Positions 53,157-63,090 of a stretch of 64,000 nt of DNA are shown here, in pieces (position 1 is the stretch's first letter; each line of letters begins with the position of its first letter). The position numbers and the translations under genes are program-made. This DNA is from an uncultured Lentisphaeraceae bacterium (GTDB lineage Bacteria; Verrucomicrobiota; Kiritimatiellia; RFP12; DVOR01), in the NCBI GenBank assembly GCA_949288955.1, contig CASEMS010000003.1:1-64000 (forward strand). Reading direction: 5' to 3'. A model generated the notes under the pieces. That model saw only the letters and a list, made by a program, of their open reading frames with translations. It was not told the origin of the DNA and made no database searches.

Positions 53157-53232
53157 TCGGCGGCTGACCCAACGTCGATCAGCCCCTAGTCCGACCCCGA
53201 TCGGCGGCTGACCCGCAAAGGGGCGGCCCCTG
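53157..53232. repeat. 22-nt periodic array G
   Basis: Units at 53157, 53179 and 53201 plus a partial at 53223; cores TCGGCGGCTGACCC and TCAGCCCCTAG. It lies in the divergent gap between tetR and the first GH20 gene. Confidence 0.85.
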
Positions 53233-53283
53233 CATACCAAAGAACGCACACCCGCGTGGCACGCACGCACGAGAGGCCGAATG

Positions 53284-53292
53284 TGGTATCAT
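53284..53292 (+). promoter_or_regulatory. Extended -10 promoter, predicted leaderless
   Basis: TGGTATCAT with 6 nt to ATG 53299; no ribosome site. Confidence 0.68.
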
Positions 53293-53298
53293 GCTTGC

Positions 53299-55194
53299 AT
53301 GAAAACGACACTCCTCGCCTCTGCCGTGACCCTCGTGGCCGCCACCGCTTGGTGCGCCAAGCCCGACGTCATCCCCGAACTCCAGCAATGGACGGACAAC
53401 GCCGCCGCCGGCGACTACACGCTGGGCGCGGACGCCCGCGTCGTCATCCCCGAGGATGCCTGCCCCGCCCTCGAACGCTACGCCAAGACCTTCGCCGACG
53501 AGATCGGCCGCCCGCTCGTCCGCGAGGACGCCGGCTGCCTCTGGGGCCTCTTCGGCTCGGAGGCGGCCCAGCCCGGCGACATCACCCTCACCGTCACCCC
53601 CGACGACAAGGCCAACCCCGAGGGTTACACCCTCACCGCCGGCAAGGACGGCGTCCGCATCGCCGCCCCCACCCCGCTCGGCGCCTTCTGGGGCACCCGC
53701 TCCCTCCTCCAGGTCTTCCAGGCCAAGGGCAACACCTTCCCCGGCGGCGAGGCCAAGGACTGGCCCGAATACGCCCACCGCGGCTTCATGTTCGACTGCG
53801 GCCGCAAGCCCTTCGCCCTTGACACCCTCCGCCAGCTGGCCAAGATCTGCTCCTACTACAAGCTGAACGAGCTCCACCTGCACCTCTCCGACAACTACAT
53901 CTGGCTCCACCGCTATGCCGAGTGGTACCCGGACAAGGTGAAGACCGCCGCCGACATCCTCGCGGTCGAGCCCTCCGCCGGCGGCTTCCGGCTGGAGAAC
54001 TCCAAGTATCCCGAACTCACCTCCAAGGACATCTTCTACACCAAGGCGCAGTTCAAAGACCTCGTCGCCGAGGCCGACGCCCAGGGTGTTACCATCGTCC
54101 CCGAGCTCGACGTCCCCGGCCACGCCCTCCAGATGGTCCGTGTCCGCCCCGACCTCATGTACAAAGGCTCCGTCGGCGGCAAGCATGACATGGAGCGCGC
54201 CGCGATGCTCGACCTCTCCAACCCCGAGACCCTCCCCTTCGTCGCCTCCATCTTCGATGAGTACATCGACGAAGGCGTCTTCCCCGGCCAGGTCGTCCAC
54301 ACCGGCACGGACGAGTATTACGGCGACAACGAGAGCTATCGCAAGTTCGTCGACGCCTTCTGCAAGCACATCCGTTCCAAGGGTAAGACCCCGCGCCTGT
54401 GGGGCTCCTTCAGCCACAAGCGCGGCAAGACCCCCGTGGAGTCCACCGGCGTGCAGATGAACATCTGGAACATGGGCTGGCAGAATCCCGTCGAGGCCAC
54501 CAAGGCCGGCTACGCCATCATGAACACGCTGGACATCTGGATGTACATCGTCCCCAGCGGCAACGGCTCCGTCGGCGGCTACGGCGACGACCTCAACACC
54601 AAGTGGGTCTACAACAACTGGAATCCCATCACCTTCCCCAAGACCAAAGCCGAGGATCTCGACCGCTCCAAGGTGCTCGGCGGCTCCTGGGCTATGTGGA
54701 ACGACAACGCCTTCCTCACCGACCCCGGCCTCTGCGCCGAGGACCTCCTCCCCCGCATCCAGCGCAACTGCGCCACCGTCGCCCAGAAGTGCTGGGTCAA
54801 GGCCAACGGCCGCCCCTACGAGGCCTTCCTCGCCCAAGTCAACGCCCAGGCCAACGCCCTCGACACCGCCGAGCCCCAGCCCTGGGAGATGACCTTTGAG
54901 GTCACCGTCCCCGCCGGCAACGCCAAGAAGCCCATCCTCCTGGCCTCCAGCGGTGAGACCGACCTCTACGCCGTCAGCCCCGTCAATGGCAACATCGGCT
55001 TCCGCCGCGAGGGCGCCCAATACACCTTCGACGCCACCCTCCCCGAGGGCAAGGCCACCAAGGTTACCTTCCACTCCGAGAAGTACAAGACCTGGGTCGT
55101 CGTCGACGGCAAGAAGATCGAGGGCAACCCCGTCCGCGAGCACTATCCCAAGACCTGCAAGTTCTTCACCCTCGCCAAGCCCCAGGCGAAGTAA
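53299..55194 (+). CDS. GH20 beta-N-acetylhexosaminidase, copy 1
   Basis: A 631-residue secreted enzyme with a Sec signal (1-20, ending WCA). A GH20b-like alpha/beta domain precedes the barrel: HRGFMFDCGRKP, LNELHLHLSDN, IVPELDVPGHALQM and the catalytic pair Asp338-Glu339 in HTGTDEYYG. In GH20 this motif is normally H-x-G-G-D-E; here the second Gly is Thr. The last ~130 residues form an extra beta domain. It would release terminal GlcNAc or GalNAc from mucin or other glycans. Tandem with a close paralogue, each with its own promoter and terminator. C-ending codons. Confidence 0.92.
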   Translation: MKTTLLASAVTLVAATAWCAKPDVIPELQQWTDNAAAGDYTLGADARVVIPEDACPALERYAKTFADEIGRPLVREDAGCLWGLFGSEAAQPGDITLTVTPDDKANPEGYTLTAGKDGVRIAAPTPLGAFWGTRSLLQVFQAKGNTFPGGEAKDWPEYAHRGFMFDCGRKPFALDTLRQLAKICSYYKLNELHLHLSDNYIWLHRYAEWYPDKVKTAADILAVEPSAGGFRLENSKYPELTSKDIFYTKAQFKDLVAEADAQGVTIVPELDVPGHALQMVRVRPDLMYKGSVGGKHDMERAAMLDLSNPETLPFVASIFDEYIDEGVFPGQVVHTGTDEYYGDNESYRKFVDAFCKHIRSKGKTPRLWGSFSHKRGKTPVESTGVQMNIWNMGWQNPVEATKAGYAIMNTLDIWMYIVPSGNGSVGGYGDDLNTKWVYNNWNPITFPKTKAEDLDRSKVLGGSWAMWNDNAFLTDPGLCAEDLLPRIQRNCATVAQKCWVKANGRPYEAFLAQVNAQANALDTAEPQPWEMTFEVTVPAGNAKKPILLASSGETDLYAVSPVNGNIGFRREGAQYTFDATLPEGKATKVTFHSEKYKTWVVVDGKKIEGNPVREHYPKTCKFFTLAKPQAK

Positions 55195-55211
55195 GGACAC
55201 GAGTACGCACC

Positions 55212-55242
55212 AAGGCCTCCGGCACCCGCCGGGGGCCTTTTC
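55212..55242 (+). terminator. Terminator between GH20 genes
   Basis: 12-bp stem AAGGCCTCCGGC / GCCGGGGGCCTT (one G-T pair) with a 4-nt loop and a short T tract. Confidence 0.75.
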
Positions 55243-55255
55243 GTCCCCATGATCG

Positions 55256-55264
55256 TGCTATCAT
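55256..55264 (+). promoter_or_regulatory. Extended -10 promoter, predicted leaderless
   Basis: TGCTATCAT with 6 nt to ATG 55271. Confidence 0.66.
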
Positions 55265-55270
55265 AACCCC

Positions 55271-57124
55271 ATGAAAGCGTTCCTCCTCCCCACCCTCCTC
55301 CTCGCCGCCGCCACCGCTTGGTGCGCCAAGCCCGAGGTCATCCCCGAACTCCGCCAATGGACGGACAACGCCGCCGCCGGCGCCTACACGCTGGGCGCGG
55401 ATGCCCGCGTCGTCATCCCCGAGGACGCCTCCCCCGCCCTCGTGCGCCACGCCCAGACCTTCGCCGACGAGATCGGCCGCGCCGTGGCGCGCACGGCCAG
55501 ACCCGGCGACATCGTCCTCACCGTCGCCCCCGACCCCAAGGCCAATCCCGAGGGTTACACCCTCACCGCCGGCAAGGACGGCATCCGCATCGCCGCCCCC
55601 ACCCCGCTCGGCGCCTTCTGGGGCACCCGCTCCCTCCTCCAGGTCTTCCAGGCCAAGGGCAACACCTTCCCCGGAGGCGAGGCCAAGGACTGGCCCGAAT
55701 ACGCCCACCGCGGCTTCATGTTCGACTGCGGCCGCAAGCCCTTCGCCCTCGACACCCTCCGCCAGCTGGTGCGAATCTGCTCCTACTACAAGCTGAACGA
55801 ACTCCAACTCCACCTCTCCGACAACTACATCTGGCTCCACCGCTACGCCGAGTGGTTCCCGGACAAGGTGAAGACCGCCGCCGACATCCTCAAGGTCGAG
55901 CCCTCCCCCGGTGCCTTCCGGCTGGAGAACGCCAAGTATCCCGCCCTCACCTCCACCGACATCGCCTACTCCAAGGCGCAGTTCAAGAACCTCGTCGCCG
56001 AAGCCGCCGCGCAGGGCGTTACCATCGTCCCCGAGCTCGACGTCCCCGGCCACGCCCTTCAGATGGTCCGCGCCCGCCCCGACCTCATGTACAAAGGCCC
56101 CATCCACGGCAAGCATGACATGGAGCGCGCCGCGATGCTCGACCTTGACAACCCCGAGACCCTCCCCTACGTCGCCTCCATCTTCGATGAGTACATCGAC
56201 GAAGGCGTCTTCCCCGGTCAGGTCGTCCACATCGGGGGCGATGAGTATTACGGCGACAACGAGAGCTACCGACGCTTCATCGACGCCCTCTGCAAGCACC
56301 TCCTTGCCAAGGGCAAGACCCCGCGCCTCTGGTGCTCCTTCCGTCGCAAGCCCGGCAAGACCCCCGTCTCCTCCAAGGGCGTGCAGGCCAGCATCTGGAG
56401 CATGGACTGGGAACGCCCCCTCCCCGCCATCCAAGCCGGCTTCGACATCCTCAACATCCTCGACTCCTGGACCTATATCGTCCCCCGAGGCGGCAACCGC
56501 GTCGGTGCCTATGGCGACGACCTCGACACCCGGAAACTCTACGAACAGTGGTCGCCCCTCACCTTCCCCAACACCGACCCCGCCGCCATCGACCGCGCCA
56601 AGCTCCTCGGCGGCGCCTGGGCGCTCTGGACGGACGTCTCTGGCCCCTCCGACCCCGGCCTCTGCGCCAAGGACCTCCTCCCCCGCATCCAGCGCCTCTG
56701 CGCCACCTTCGCCCAGAAATGCTGGGTCAAGGCCAACGGCCGCCCCTACGAGGCCTTCCTCGCCCAGGTCAACGCCCAGGCCAACGCCCTCGACACCGCC
56801 GAGCCCCAGCCCTGGGAGATGACCTTCGAGGTCACCGTCCCCGCCGGCAACGCCAAGAAGCCCATCCTCCTGACCTCCAGCGGCGAGACCGACCTCTACG
56901 CCGTCAGCCCCGTCAACGGCAACATCGGCTTCCGCCGCGAGGGCGCCCAATACACCTTCGACGCCGCCCTCCCCGAGGGCAAGACCTCCAAGGTTACCTT
57001 CCACTCCGAGAAGTACAAGACCTGGGTCGTTGTCGACGGCAAGAAGATCGAGGGCAACCCCGTCCGCGAGCACTACCCCAAGACCTGCAAATTCTTCACC
57101 CTCGCCAAGCCCCAGGCGAAGTAA
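55271..57124 (+). CDS. GH20 beta-N-acetylhexosaminidase, copy 2
   Basis: A 617-residue paralogue of the upstream enzyme with the same signal peptide, N-domain, barrel and C-terminal beta domain. The catalytic pair is Asp324-Glu325 in the standard HIGGDEYYG. It lacks about 14 residues between the N-domain and barrel relative to copy 1. The C-terminal ~130 residues of the two are almost identical, while the middle of the barrel (residues ~330-430) diverges, suggesting different aglycone specificity. Own leaderless promoter; strong bidirectional terminator downstream. Confidence 0.93.
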   Translation: MKAFLLPTLLLAAATAWCAKPEVIPELRQWTDNAAAGAYTLGADARVVIPEDASPALVRHAQTFADEIGRAVARTARPGDIVLTVAPDPKANPEGYTLTAGKDGIRIAAPTPLGAFWGTRSLLQVFQAKGNTFPGGEAKDWPEYAHRGFMFDCGRKPFALDTLRQLVRICSYYKLNELQLHLSDNYIWLHRYAEWFPDKVKTAADILKVEPSPGAFRLENAKYPALTSTDIAYSKAQFKNLVAEAAAQGVTIVPELDVPGHALQMVRARPDLMYKGPIHGKHDMERAAMLDLDNPETLPYVASIFDEYIDEGVFPGQVVHIGGDEYYGDNESYRRFIDALCKHLLAKGKTPRLWCSFRRKPGKTPVSSKGVQASIWSMDWERPLPAIQAGFDILNILDSWTYIVPRGGNRVGAYGDDLDTRKLYEQWSPLTFPNTDPAAIDRAKLLGGAWALWTDVSGPSDPGLCAKDLLPRIQRLCATFAQKCWVKANGRPYEAFLAQVNAQANALDTAEPQPWEMTFEVTVPAGNAKKPILLTSSGETDLYAVSPVNGNIGFRREGAQYTFDAALPEGKTSKVTFHSEKYKTWVVVDGKKIEGNPVREHYPKTCKFFTLAKPQAK

Positions 57125-57142
57125 CTCCCCCCCGCAGAGACA

Positions 57143-57184
57143 AAAAACGCCCCCGCGCTCACAAAAGCGCGGGGGCGTTTTTTT
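57143..57184. terminator. Bidirectional terminator
   Basis: A stem of at least 15 bp (AAACGCCCCCGCGCT with its complement) is flanked by A6 on the left and T7 on the right, serving GH20 copy 2 and the convergent HAD-radical SAM gene. Confidence 0.85.
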
Positions 57185-57205
57185 ATCCGGCCACGGCAAC
57201 GCGCG

Positions 57206-58828
57206 TCAGGCTTCCGAGCCGCGTGCCTGGGCGGCGGCGCGGGCGAGGCAGACGGGGCCGCCCTTGAGGCGGGCGAAGAGCGGGCTGGCGCGGTAGGCGG
57301 CGGGGAGGTCGCAGCCGAAGTCGCGGACGTTGCCGCCATTGCCCTCGTGGAAGCCGCAGGGCTGGAGGCGGCCGTCGTGGGCGAGGAAGCAGAAGCCCGC
57401 GCCGGCCATGCAGCCGTTGAGGCGGCTCTTGGGGGGCGTGGGGCGGGCGGCGGCCAAGGCGAGGACGTGCGGCTCGCAGGTAACGTGGACGGGAAGCGCG
57501 CCCTCCGCGTCGAGGTCAAGGATCGTGTTCAGGGCGCGGTCGCGTTCGGCGGCATCGAGGCATTGGGCGGCGATGGCGGCGCCGCGGCCGACGGGGACGA
57601 GGAAGAAGTAGTCAATGCGCGTGGCGCCTTGGGCGAGGGCGAAGTCGCGCATCGCGCGAAGCGTGCCAAGCCCGGCGCGGGTTACGGTGTGGTTGAGCTG
57701 GAAGGGCAGGCCGACCGCGCGGGCGGCGGCCATCGCGTCGAGGGCGATCCGGAAGGCGCCGGGGACGCCGCGGAAGGCATCGTGGGTGGCGGCGTCGGGG
57801 CCGTCGACGCTGATGGAGAGGGCGCGGACGCCGGCTTCCTTGAGGGCGCGGAGGCGATCGGGGGTGGCGAAGCGGCCGCAGGGGGCCAAGACGCAGGGAA
57901 AGCCGAGGCCGGAGGCGTGGCGAACCAATCCCTCAAGGCCCTCGCGGCACATCGGCTCCCCCCCGGTGAGAATGAGGAGCGGCTTGCGGCCCTCGGGATA
58001 GGCGGCGGCGAGGGTGTCGAGGACGAGGCGGCACTCGGCGTCGGTCAGCTCCCCGGCATAAGCCTCGTCGCGCGCGGCGCCGCGGCAATGACGGCAGGCC
58101 ATCGGGCAACGCCGGGTGAGCTCCCAGGCCAACACGCGAATGGGCAAGGGCGACGGGGGAAGGAGCGCCTCGACGGCGCGCAGGGCGGCGGGGAGATCCT
58201 CGTAGCCGGGGAGAAGGGCGTCGGCGCCCGCGGCGCGGAGCGCCTCGGGCGGCTCCCACCCGGCGACGGTTACGGCCAAGGCGGGAAGGTGGGCGGCATG
58301 GGCGGCCCGCACGTCCTTGGGCGTGTCGCCCACAAGCAGGACAGGCTCGGCGCCGCGTGCGCGGGCACGTTGGCAGGCGACGGCGGCGATGGCGTCGCGG
58401 TCGTGGCTGTCGGTGGCGTAGGCGCCGAAGTCGAAGAGGTCGGCCAGCCCCGCATGAAGGAGTTTGGCCCAGGCGATGGCGCGGATGTTGCCCGTTACGA
58501 CGCCCAGCAGAAAGCCCCGCGCGCGGAGCGCCTCCAGAAAGGCGCGGACGCCGGGGTAGACCAAGATGGGGCCGGCGGCCAGACGCGGCTCCAGCCGCTT
58601 GGTCAGCTCGATGAAGAAACGCTCCTCCCGCGCGGGGGTGGAGGCCACGCCGCATTCGGCGGCGAGCGCACGGATGACGGCGGTGTCCGTGGCACCGACG
58701 AACGAGACGCGCTCCACCTCAGGCGTAACGCCATAGGCGGCGGCGAAAGCCTCGGCGAAGGCGGGCCTGCCAAGGCCCTTGGCATAGAGAAGGGTTCCGT
58801 CGATGTCGAAAAGGATGGCGCGCTTCAT
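57206..58828 (-). CDS. HAD phosphatase fused to radical SAM/SPASM-like enzyme
   Basis: A 540-residue soluble fusion. Residues 1-~222 are a phosphoglycolate-phosphatase-like HAD: FDIDGTLL (Asp8, Asp10), VVTGNIR (motif II) and LLVGDTPKDV (motif IV). Residues ~230-540 are a radical SAM enzyme: TRRCPMACRHCRG (Cys241, 245, 248), ILTGGEPMCREGL, ISVDGPDAATHD, and a C-terminal Cys-rich auxiliary region (NGCMAGAGFCFLAHDGRLQP then C, and PVCLARA) like SPASM or twitch domains. The radical SAM half resembles NirJ/AhbD/PqqE-type proteins. Substrate unknown. ATG 58828 has the extended -10 only 9 nt away. Confidence 0.85.
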   Translation of the reverse strand: MKRAILFDIDGTLLYAKGLGRPAFAEAFAAAYGVTPEVERVSFVGATDTAVIRALAAECGVASTPAREERFFIELTKRLEPRLAAGPILVYPGVRAFLEALRARGFLLGVVTGNIRAIAWAKLLHAGLADLFDFGAYATDSHDRDAIAAVACQRARARGAEPVLLVGDTPKDVRAAHAAHLPALAVTVAGWEPPEALRAAGADALLPGYEDLPAALRAVEALLPPSPLPIRVLAWELTRRCPMACRHCRGAARDEAYAGELTDAECRLVLDTLAAAYPEGRKPLLILTGGEPMCREGLEGLVRHASGLGFPCVLAPCGRFATPDRLRALKEAGVRALSISVDGPDAATHDAFRGVPGAFRIALDAMAAARAVGLPFQLNHTVTRAGLGTLRAMRDFALAQGATRIDYFFLVPVGRGAAIAAQCLDAAERDRALNTILDLDAEGALPVHVTCEPHVLALAAARPTPPKSRLNGCMAGAGFCFLAHDGRLQPCGFHEGNGGNVRDFGCDLPAAYRASPLFARLKGGPVCLARAAAQARGSEA

Positions 58829-58837
58829 AGGTATCCT

Positions 58838-58846
58838 ATTGTAGCA
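58838..58846 (-). promoter_or_regulatory. Extended -10 promoter, near-leaderless
   Basis: Minus-strand TGCTACAAT; 9 nt separate the hexamer from ATG 58828. Confidence 0.6.
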
Positions 58847-58943
58847 CAGACCATCCCCGCCCACGCGCCTGCCGCGCCAAGCGGTGGAAAGAGAAGTTGG
58901 GCGGCTTGGAGCTTCGGAGGCTGGGCGCACACCGAAAAACGAC

Positions 58944-59141
58944 TCAGCCGCCGATCCGGGGAGACTCAGCGGCTGACCCGAGGAGACTCAGCCGCCGACC
59001 CGAGGAGACTCAGCCGCCGATCCGGGGAGACTCAGCCGCCAATCCAACGAGACTCAGCCGCCAATCCAACGAGACTCAGCCGCCGATCCGGGGAGACTCA
59101 GCCGCTGACGCTCGGTGGATTGGCTGCCGAGGCGGGGAGGG
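58944..59141. repeat. 22-nt periodic array H (nine units)
   Basis: The longest array: units at 58944, 58966, 58988, 59010, 59032, 59054, 59076, 59098 and 59120, all in the TCAGCCGCCGATCC orientation except a degenerate last one. It ends exactly at the base before the folK stop codon. Positions 58847-58943 hold only a GC-rich lead without other features. Confidence 0.92.
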
Positions 59142-59585
59142 TCAGGGGATGCGGTTGGCGAGGAGGTCGGGGAGGGTGACGCCGAGGTCGGCGAGGGGGA
59201 GGAGGACGAAGTCGCGTTGGGCGGCGCGTGGGTGAGGGAGGGTAAGGAGCGGGGTGTCGAGGGTCACGCCTTCGTAGAGGATGAGGTCGAGGTCGATGGG
59301 GCGGGGGCCGTTGCGGATGGTGCGGACGCGGCCGGCCTCGGCCTCGATGCGCAGGAGGGCGGCAAGGAGCTCCTCGGGCGTGAGGGAGGTCTCGACGAGC
59401 AGGGCGGAGTTGAGGAAGGGGAGGTGGGCGAACTGCGGGGGGACGCCGACGGGGGCGGTCTCGTAACGGCGGGCGGCTTTGAGGATGCGTGTGCCGGGGA
59501 GGCCGGCGATGGCGGCGCGGGCATTGGAAAGGGCCTCCTCGCGGAGGCCCTGGTTGCTGCCGAGCGCGATGACGGCGCGTGGCAT
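59142..59585 (-). CDS. folK: 6-hydroxymethyl-7,8-dihydropterin pyrophosphokinase
   Basis: A 147-residue HPPK of folate synthesis, transferring pyrophosphate from ATP to hydroxymethyl-dihydropterin. IALGSNQG at the N-terminus, PPQFAHLPFLNSALLVET and the signature GPRPIDLDLILYEG (metal-binding Asp pair) identify it. It begins 3 nt after dapB; no folP or folB neighbours. Coding strand is very C-rich. Confidence 0.93.
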   Translation of the reverse strand: MPRAVIALGSNQGLREEALSNARAAIAGLPGTRILKAARRYETAPVGVPPQFAHLPFLNSALLVETSLTPEELLAALLRIEAEAGRVRTIRNGPRPIDLDLILYEGVTLDTPLLTLPHPRAAQRDFVLLPLADLGVTLPDLLANRIP

Positions 59586-59588
59586 GGG

Positions 59589-60359
59589 TCAGTCCCTGAA
59601 GCCGAGGACGTCGCGCATGTCGTAGAGCCCGGGCGCGCGGCCTTGGAGCCACTGGGCGGCCTTGATGGCGCCCTTGGCGAAGGCGGCGCGGGAGGAGGCT
59701 TTGTGGGTGATCTCGACGCGTTCCTCGTCGGCGGCGAAGAGGACGGTGTGGTCGCCCACCACCGAGCCGCCGCGGAGGGCGTGGACGCCGATCTCGCCGC
59801 GGGGGCGCTCGCCGACGATGCCGTGGCGGCCATAGACGGCCACCGCGTCCAGGGAGACGCCGCGTCCCTCGGCGAGGGCGTTGGCGAGGCCCAGGGCGGT
59901 GCCGCTGGGGGCGTCCTTCTTGTGGCGATGGTGCATCTCGACGATCTCGGCGTCGTAGCTGTCATCCAGGACGGTGGCGGCGCGGCGGACGAGTTCGAGG
60001 AGGAGGTTCACGCCGAGGGAGAAGTTGGGCGCGAAGCAGAGGGGAAGGGTCTTGGCGGCCTCATCCACGGCGGCGCGTTCCTCGGGGGTGAGGCCAGTGG
60101 TGCCGAGCACGTAGGCTTGGCGGTTGGCGGCGGCGGCCCGGAGGTTGGGGATGACGCAAGTGTGGAAGGTGAAGTCGATGACGGTGTCGGCCTCGGCGGG
60201 CCAGGCTTCCTGATAGACCAGGCCGGGCGCGGCGGGTTGGCCGATGTGGGGGGAGCCGGGGGCCTCGGTGACGGCGACGACCTCAAGGCCCTGTTCCTTG
60301 GCGCAGGCGAGGAGCATCTGCCCCATGCGGCCGGCGCCGCCCAAGATGGCGAGTTTCAT
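59589..60359 (-). CDS. dapB: 4-hydroxy-tetrahydrodipicolinate reductase
   Basis: A 256-residue enzyme of lysine/diaminopimelate synthesis using NAD(P)H. ILGGAGRMGQ is the nucleotide loop; GTTGLTPEE, APNFSLGVNLLL and the catalytic EMHHRHKKDAPSGTA are diagnostic. Starts 10 nt after dapA. Confidence 0.95.
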   Translation of the reverse strand: MKLAILGGAGRMGQMLLACAKEQGLEVVAVTEAPGSPHIGQPAAPGLVYQEAWPAEADTVIDFTFHTCVIPNLRAAAANRQAYVLGTTGLTPEERAAVDEAAKTLPLCFAPNFSLGVNLLLELVRRAATVLDDSYDAEIVEMHHRHKKDAPSGTALGLANALAEGRGVSLDAVAVYGRHGIVGERPRGEIGVHALRGGSVVGDHTVLFAADEERVEITHKASSRAAFAKGAIKAAQWLQGRAPGLYDMRDVLGFRD

Positions 60360-60369
60360 GCGCGGTTCC

Positions 60370-61248
60370 TCACTGGATGAGCCCCAGACCGCGCAGGCAG
60401 GCGCGGATCGTCTCGGTGCTCGCCTCGTCGGGCGGGCAGAGGGGCAGACGGTAGACGGGGTGGATCTTGCCCATCATGCCGAGCGCGGCCTTGACGGGGA
60501 TCGGGTTGGTGTCGCAGAAGAGATCGCGGAAGAGGCCGTAGTACCGCTCGTGATACTCACGGGCCTTCACGAAGTCGCCATCCAAGGCGAGGTTCACCAT
60601 CTCGGACATCGCACGCGGGATGACGTTGGAGGCCACGGAGATGACGCCCTGCGCGCCCACCGCCAACATGGGGAGGGTCAGCGCATCGTCGCCGGAGAGG
60701 ATGGTGAGGTCGGGGCAGAGGTGGCGGATGGCCGAGACGCGGTCGACGCTTCCGGCGGCCTCCTTGATGGCACAGACGTTGGGGTGCGCGGCGAGGCGCG
60801 CCACGACGGGGAGCGGGATCTCCTTGGCGCTGCGGCCGGGCACGTTGTAGAGCACCACGGGCAGGCCGAGATCGGCGACGGCGGCGAAGTGGCGGTAGAG
60901 GCCCTCGGCGTTCGGCTTGTTGTAGTAAGGGGTCACCTGCAGGGTGGCATCGACGCCCAGACCGAGGATCTCCTTGGTGAGGTGGATGGCCTCCTCGGTG
61001 GAGTTGGCGCCGGTCCCGGCGATGATCCGGGCCTTGCCGGCGACGGCATCGACGGTCGCCTCGATGACCTTGAGGTGGTCGGCGGGGCTGAGCGTGGGGC
61101 TTTCGCCGGTGGTGCCGACGGGACTCACGCCCGCGACGCCCTCCGAGATCTGCCACTGGATGAGCGCGCGCAGGGCGCCGTAGTCCACGGAGCCATCCGT
61201 GTTGAAGGGCGTTACGAGTGCGCTGAAGACACCTTTGAGTTTGAGCAT
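60370..61248 (-). CDS. dapA: 4-hydroxy-tetrahydrodipicolinate synthase
   Basis: A 292-residue aldolase condensing pyruvate with aspartate semialdehyde. LVTPFNTDGSVDY, GTTGESPTLS, the Tyr of TPYYNKPNAEGLYRH and the Schiff-base Lys of AIKEAAGS are present. ATG 61248 is the conserved start; the frame extends further but without homology. Its extended -10 (61272-61280) lies between it and the glnS stop. Operon dapA-dapB-folK. Confidence 0.95.
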   Translation of the reverse strand: MLKLKGVFSALVTPFNTDGSVDYGALRALIQWQISEGVAGVSPVGTTGESPTLSPADHLKVIEATVDAVAGKARIIAGTGANSTEEAIHLTKEILGLGVDATLQVTPYYNKPNAEGLYRHFAAVADLGLPVVLYNVPGRSAKEIPLPVVARLAAHPNVCAIKEAAGSVDRVSAIRHLCPDLTILSGDDALTLPMLAVGAQGVISVASNVIPRAMSEMVNLALDGDFVKAREYHERYYGLFRDLFCDTNPIPVKAALGMMGKIHPVYRLPLCPPDEASTETIRACLRGLGLIQ

Positions 61249-61271
61249 GGGGCTGTTTCCTTTGGCGGCAC

Positions 61272-61280
61272 AGTATAGCA
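61272..61280 (-). promoter_or_regulatory. Extended -10 promoter of dapA operon
   Basis: Minus-strand TGCTATACT, 23 nt before ATG 61248 and 8 nt beyond the glnS stop. Confidence 0.66.
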
Positions 61281-61288
61281 CAGGCCGC

Positions 61289-63004
<1,716 letters not shown>

Positions 63005-63033
63005 GTCGCTGAAATCCTCGTTTGTTGGTGCGC

Positions 63034-63042
63034 ATTATACCA
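63034..63042 (-). promoter_or_regulatory. Extended -10 promoter of glnS
   Basis: Minus-strand TGGTATAAT, 29 nt before ATG 63004. Confidence 0.7.
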
Positions 63043-63090
63043 TAGACGCGCGCCCCCGTCTTTTCGGCCCGGCCCCCCGCCTACCCCGGA

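Noticed and set aside
58944-59141. CRISPR array
   Set aside because: The period is 22 nt with no unique 30-nt spacers, the variable part recurs between units, and no cas gene is present.
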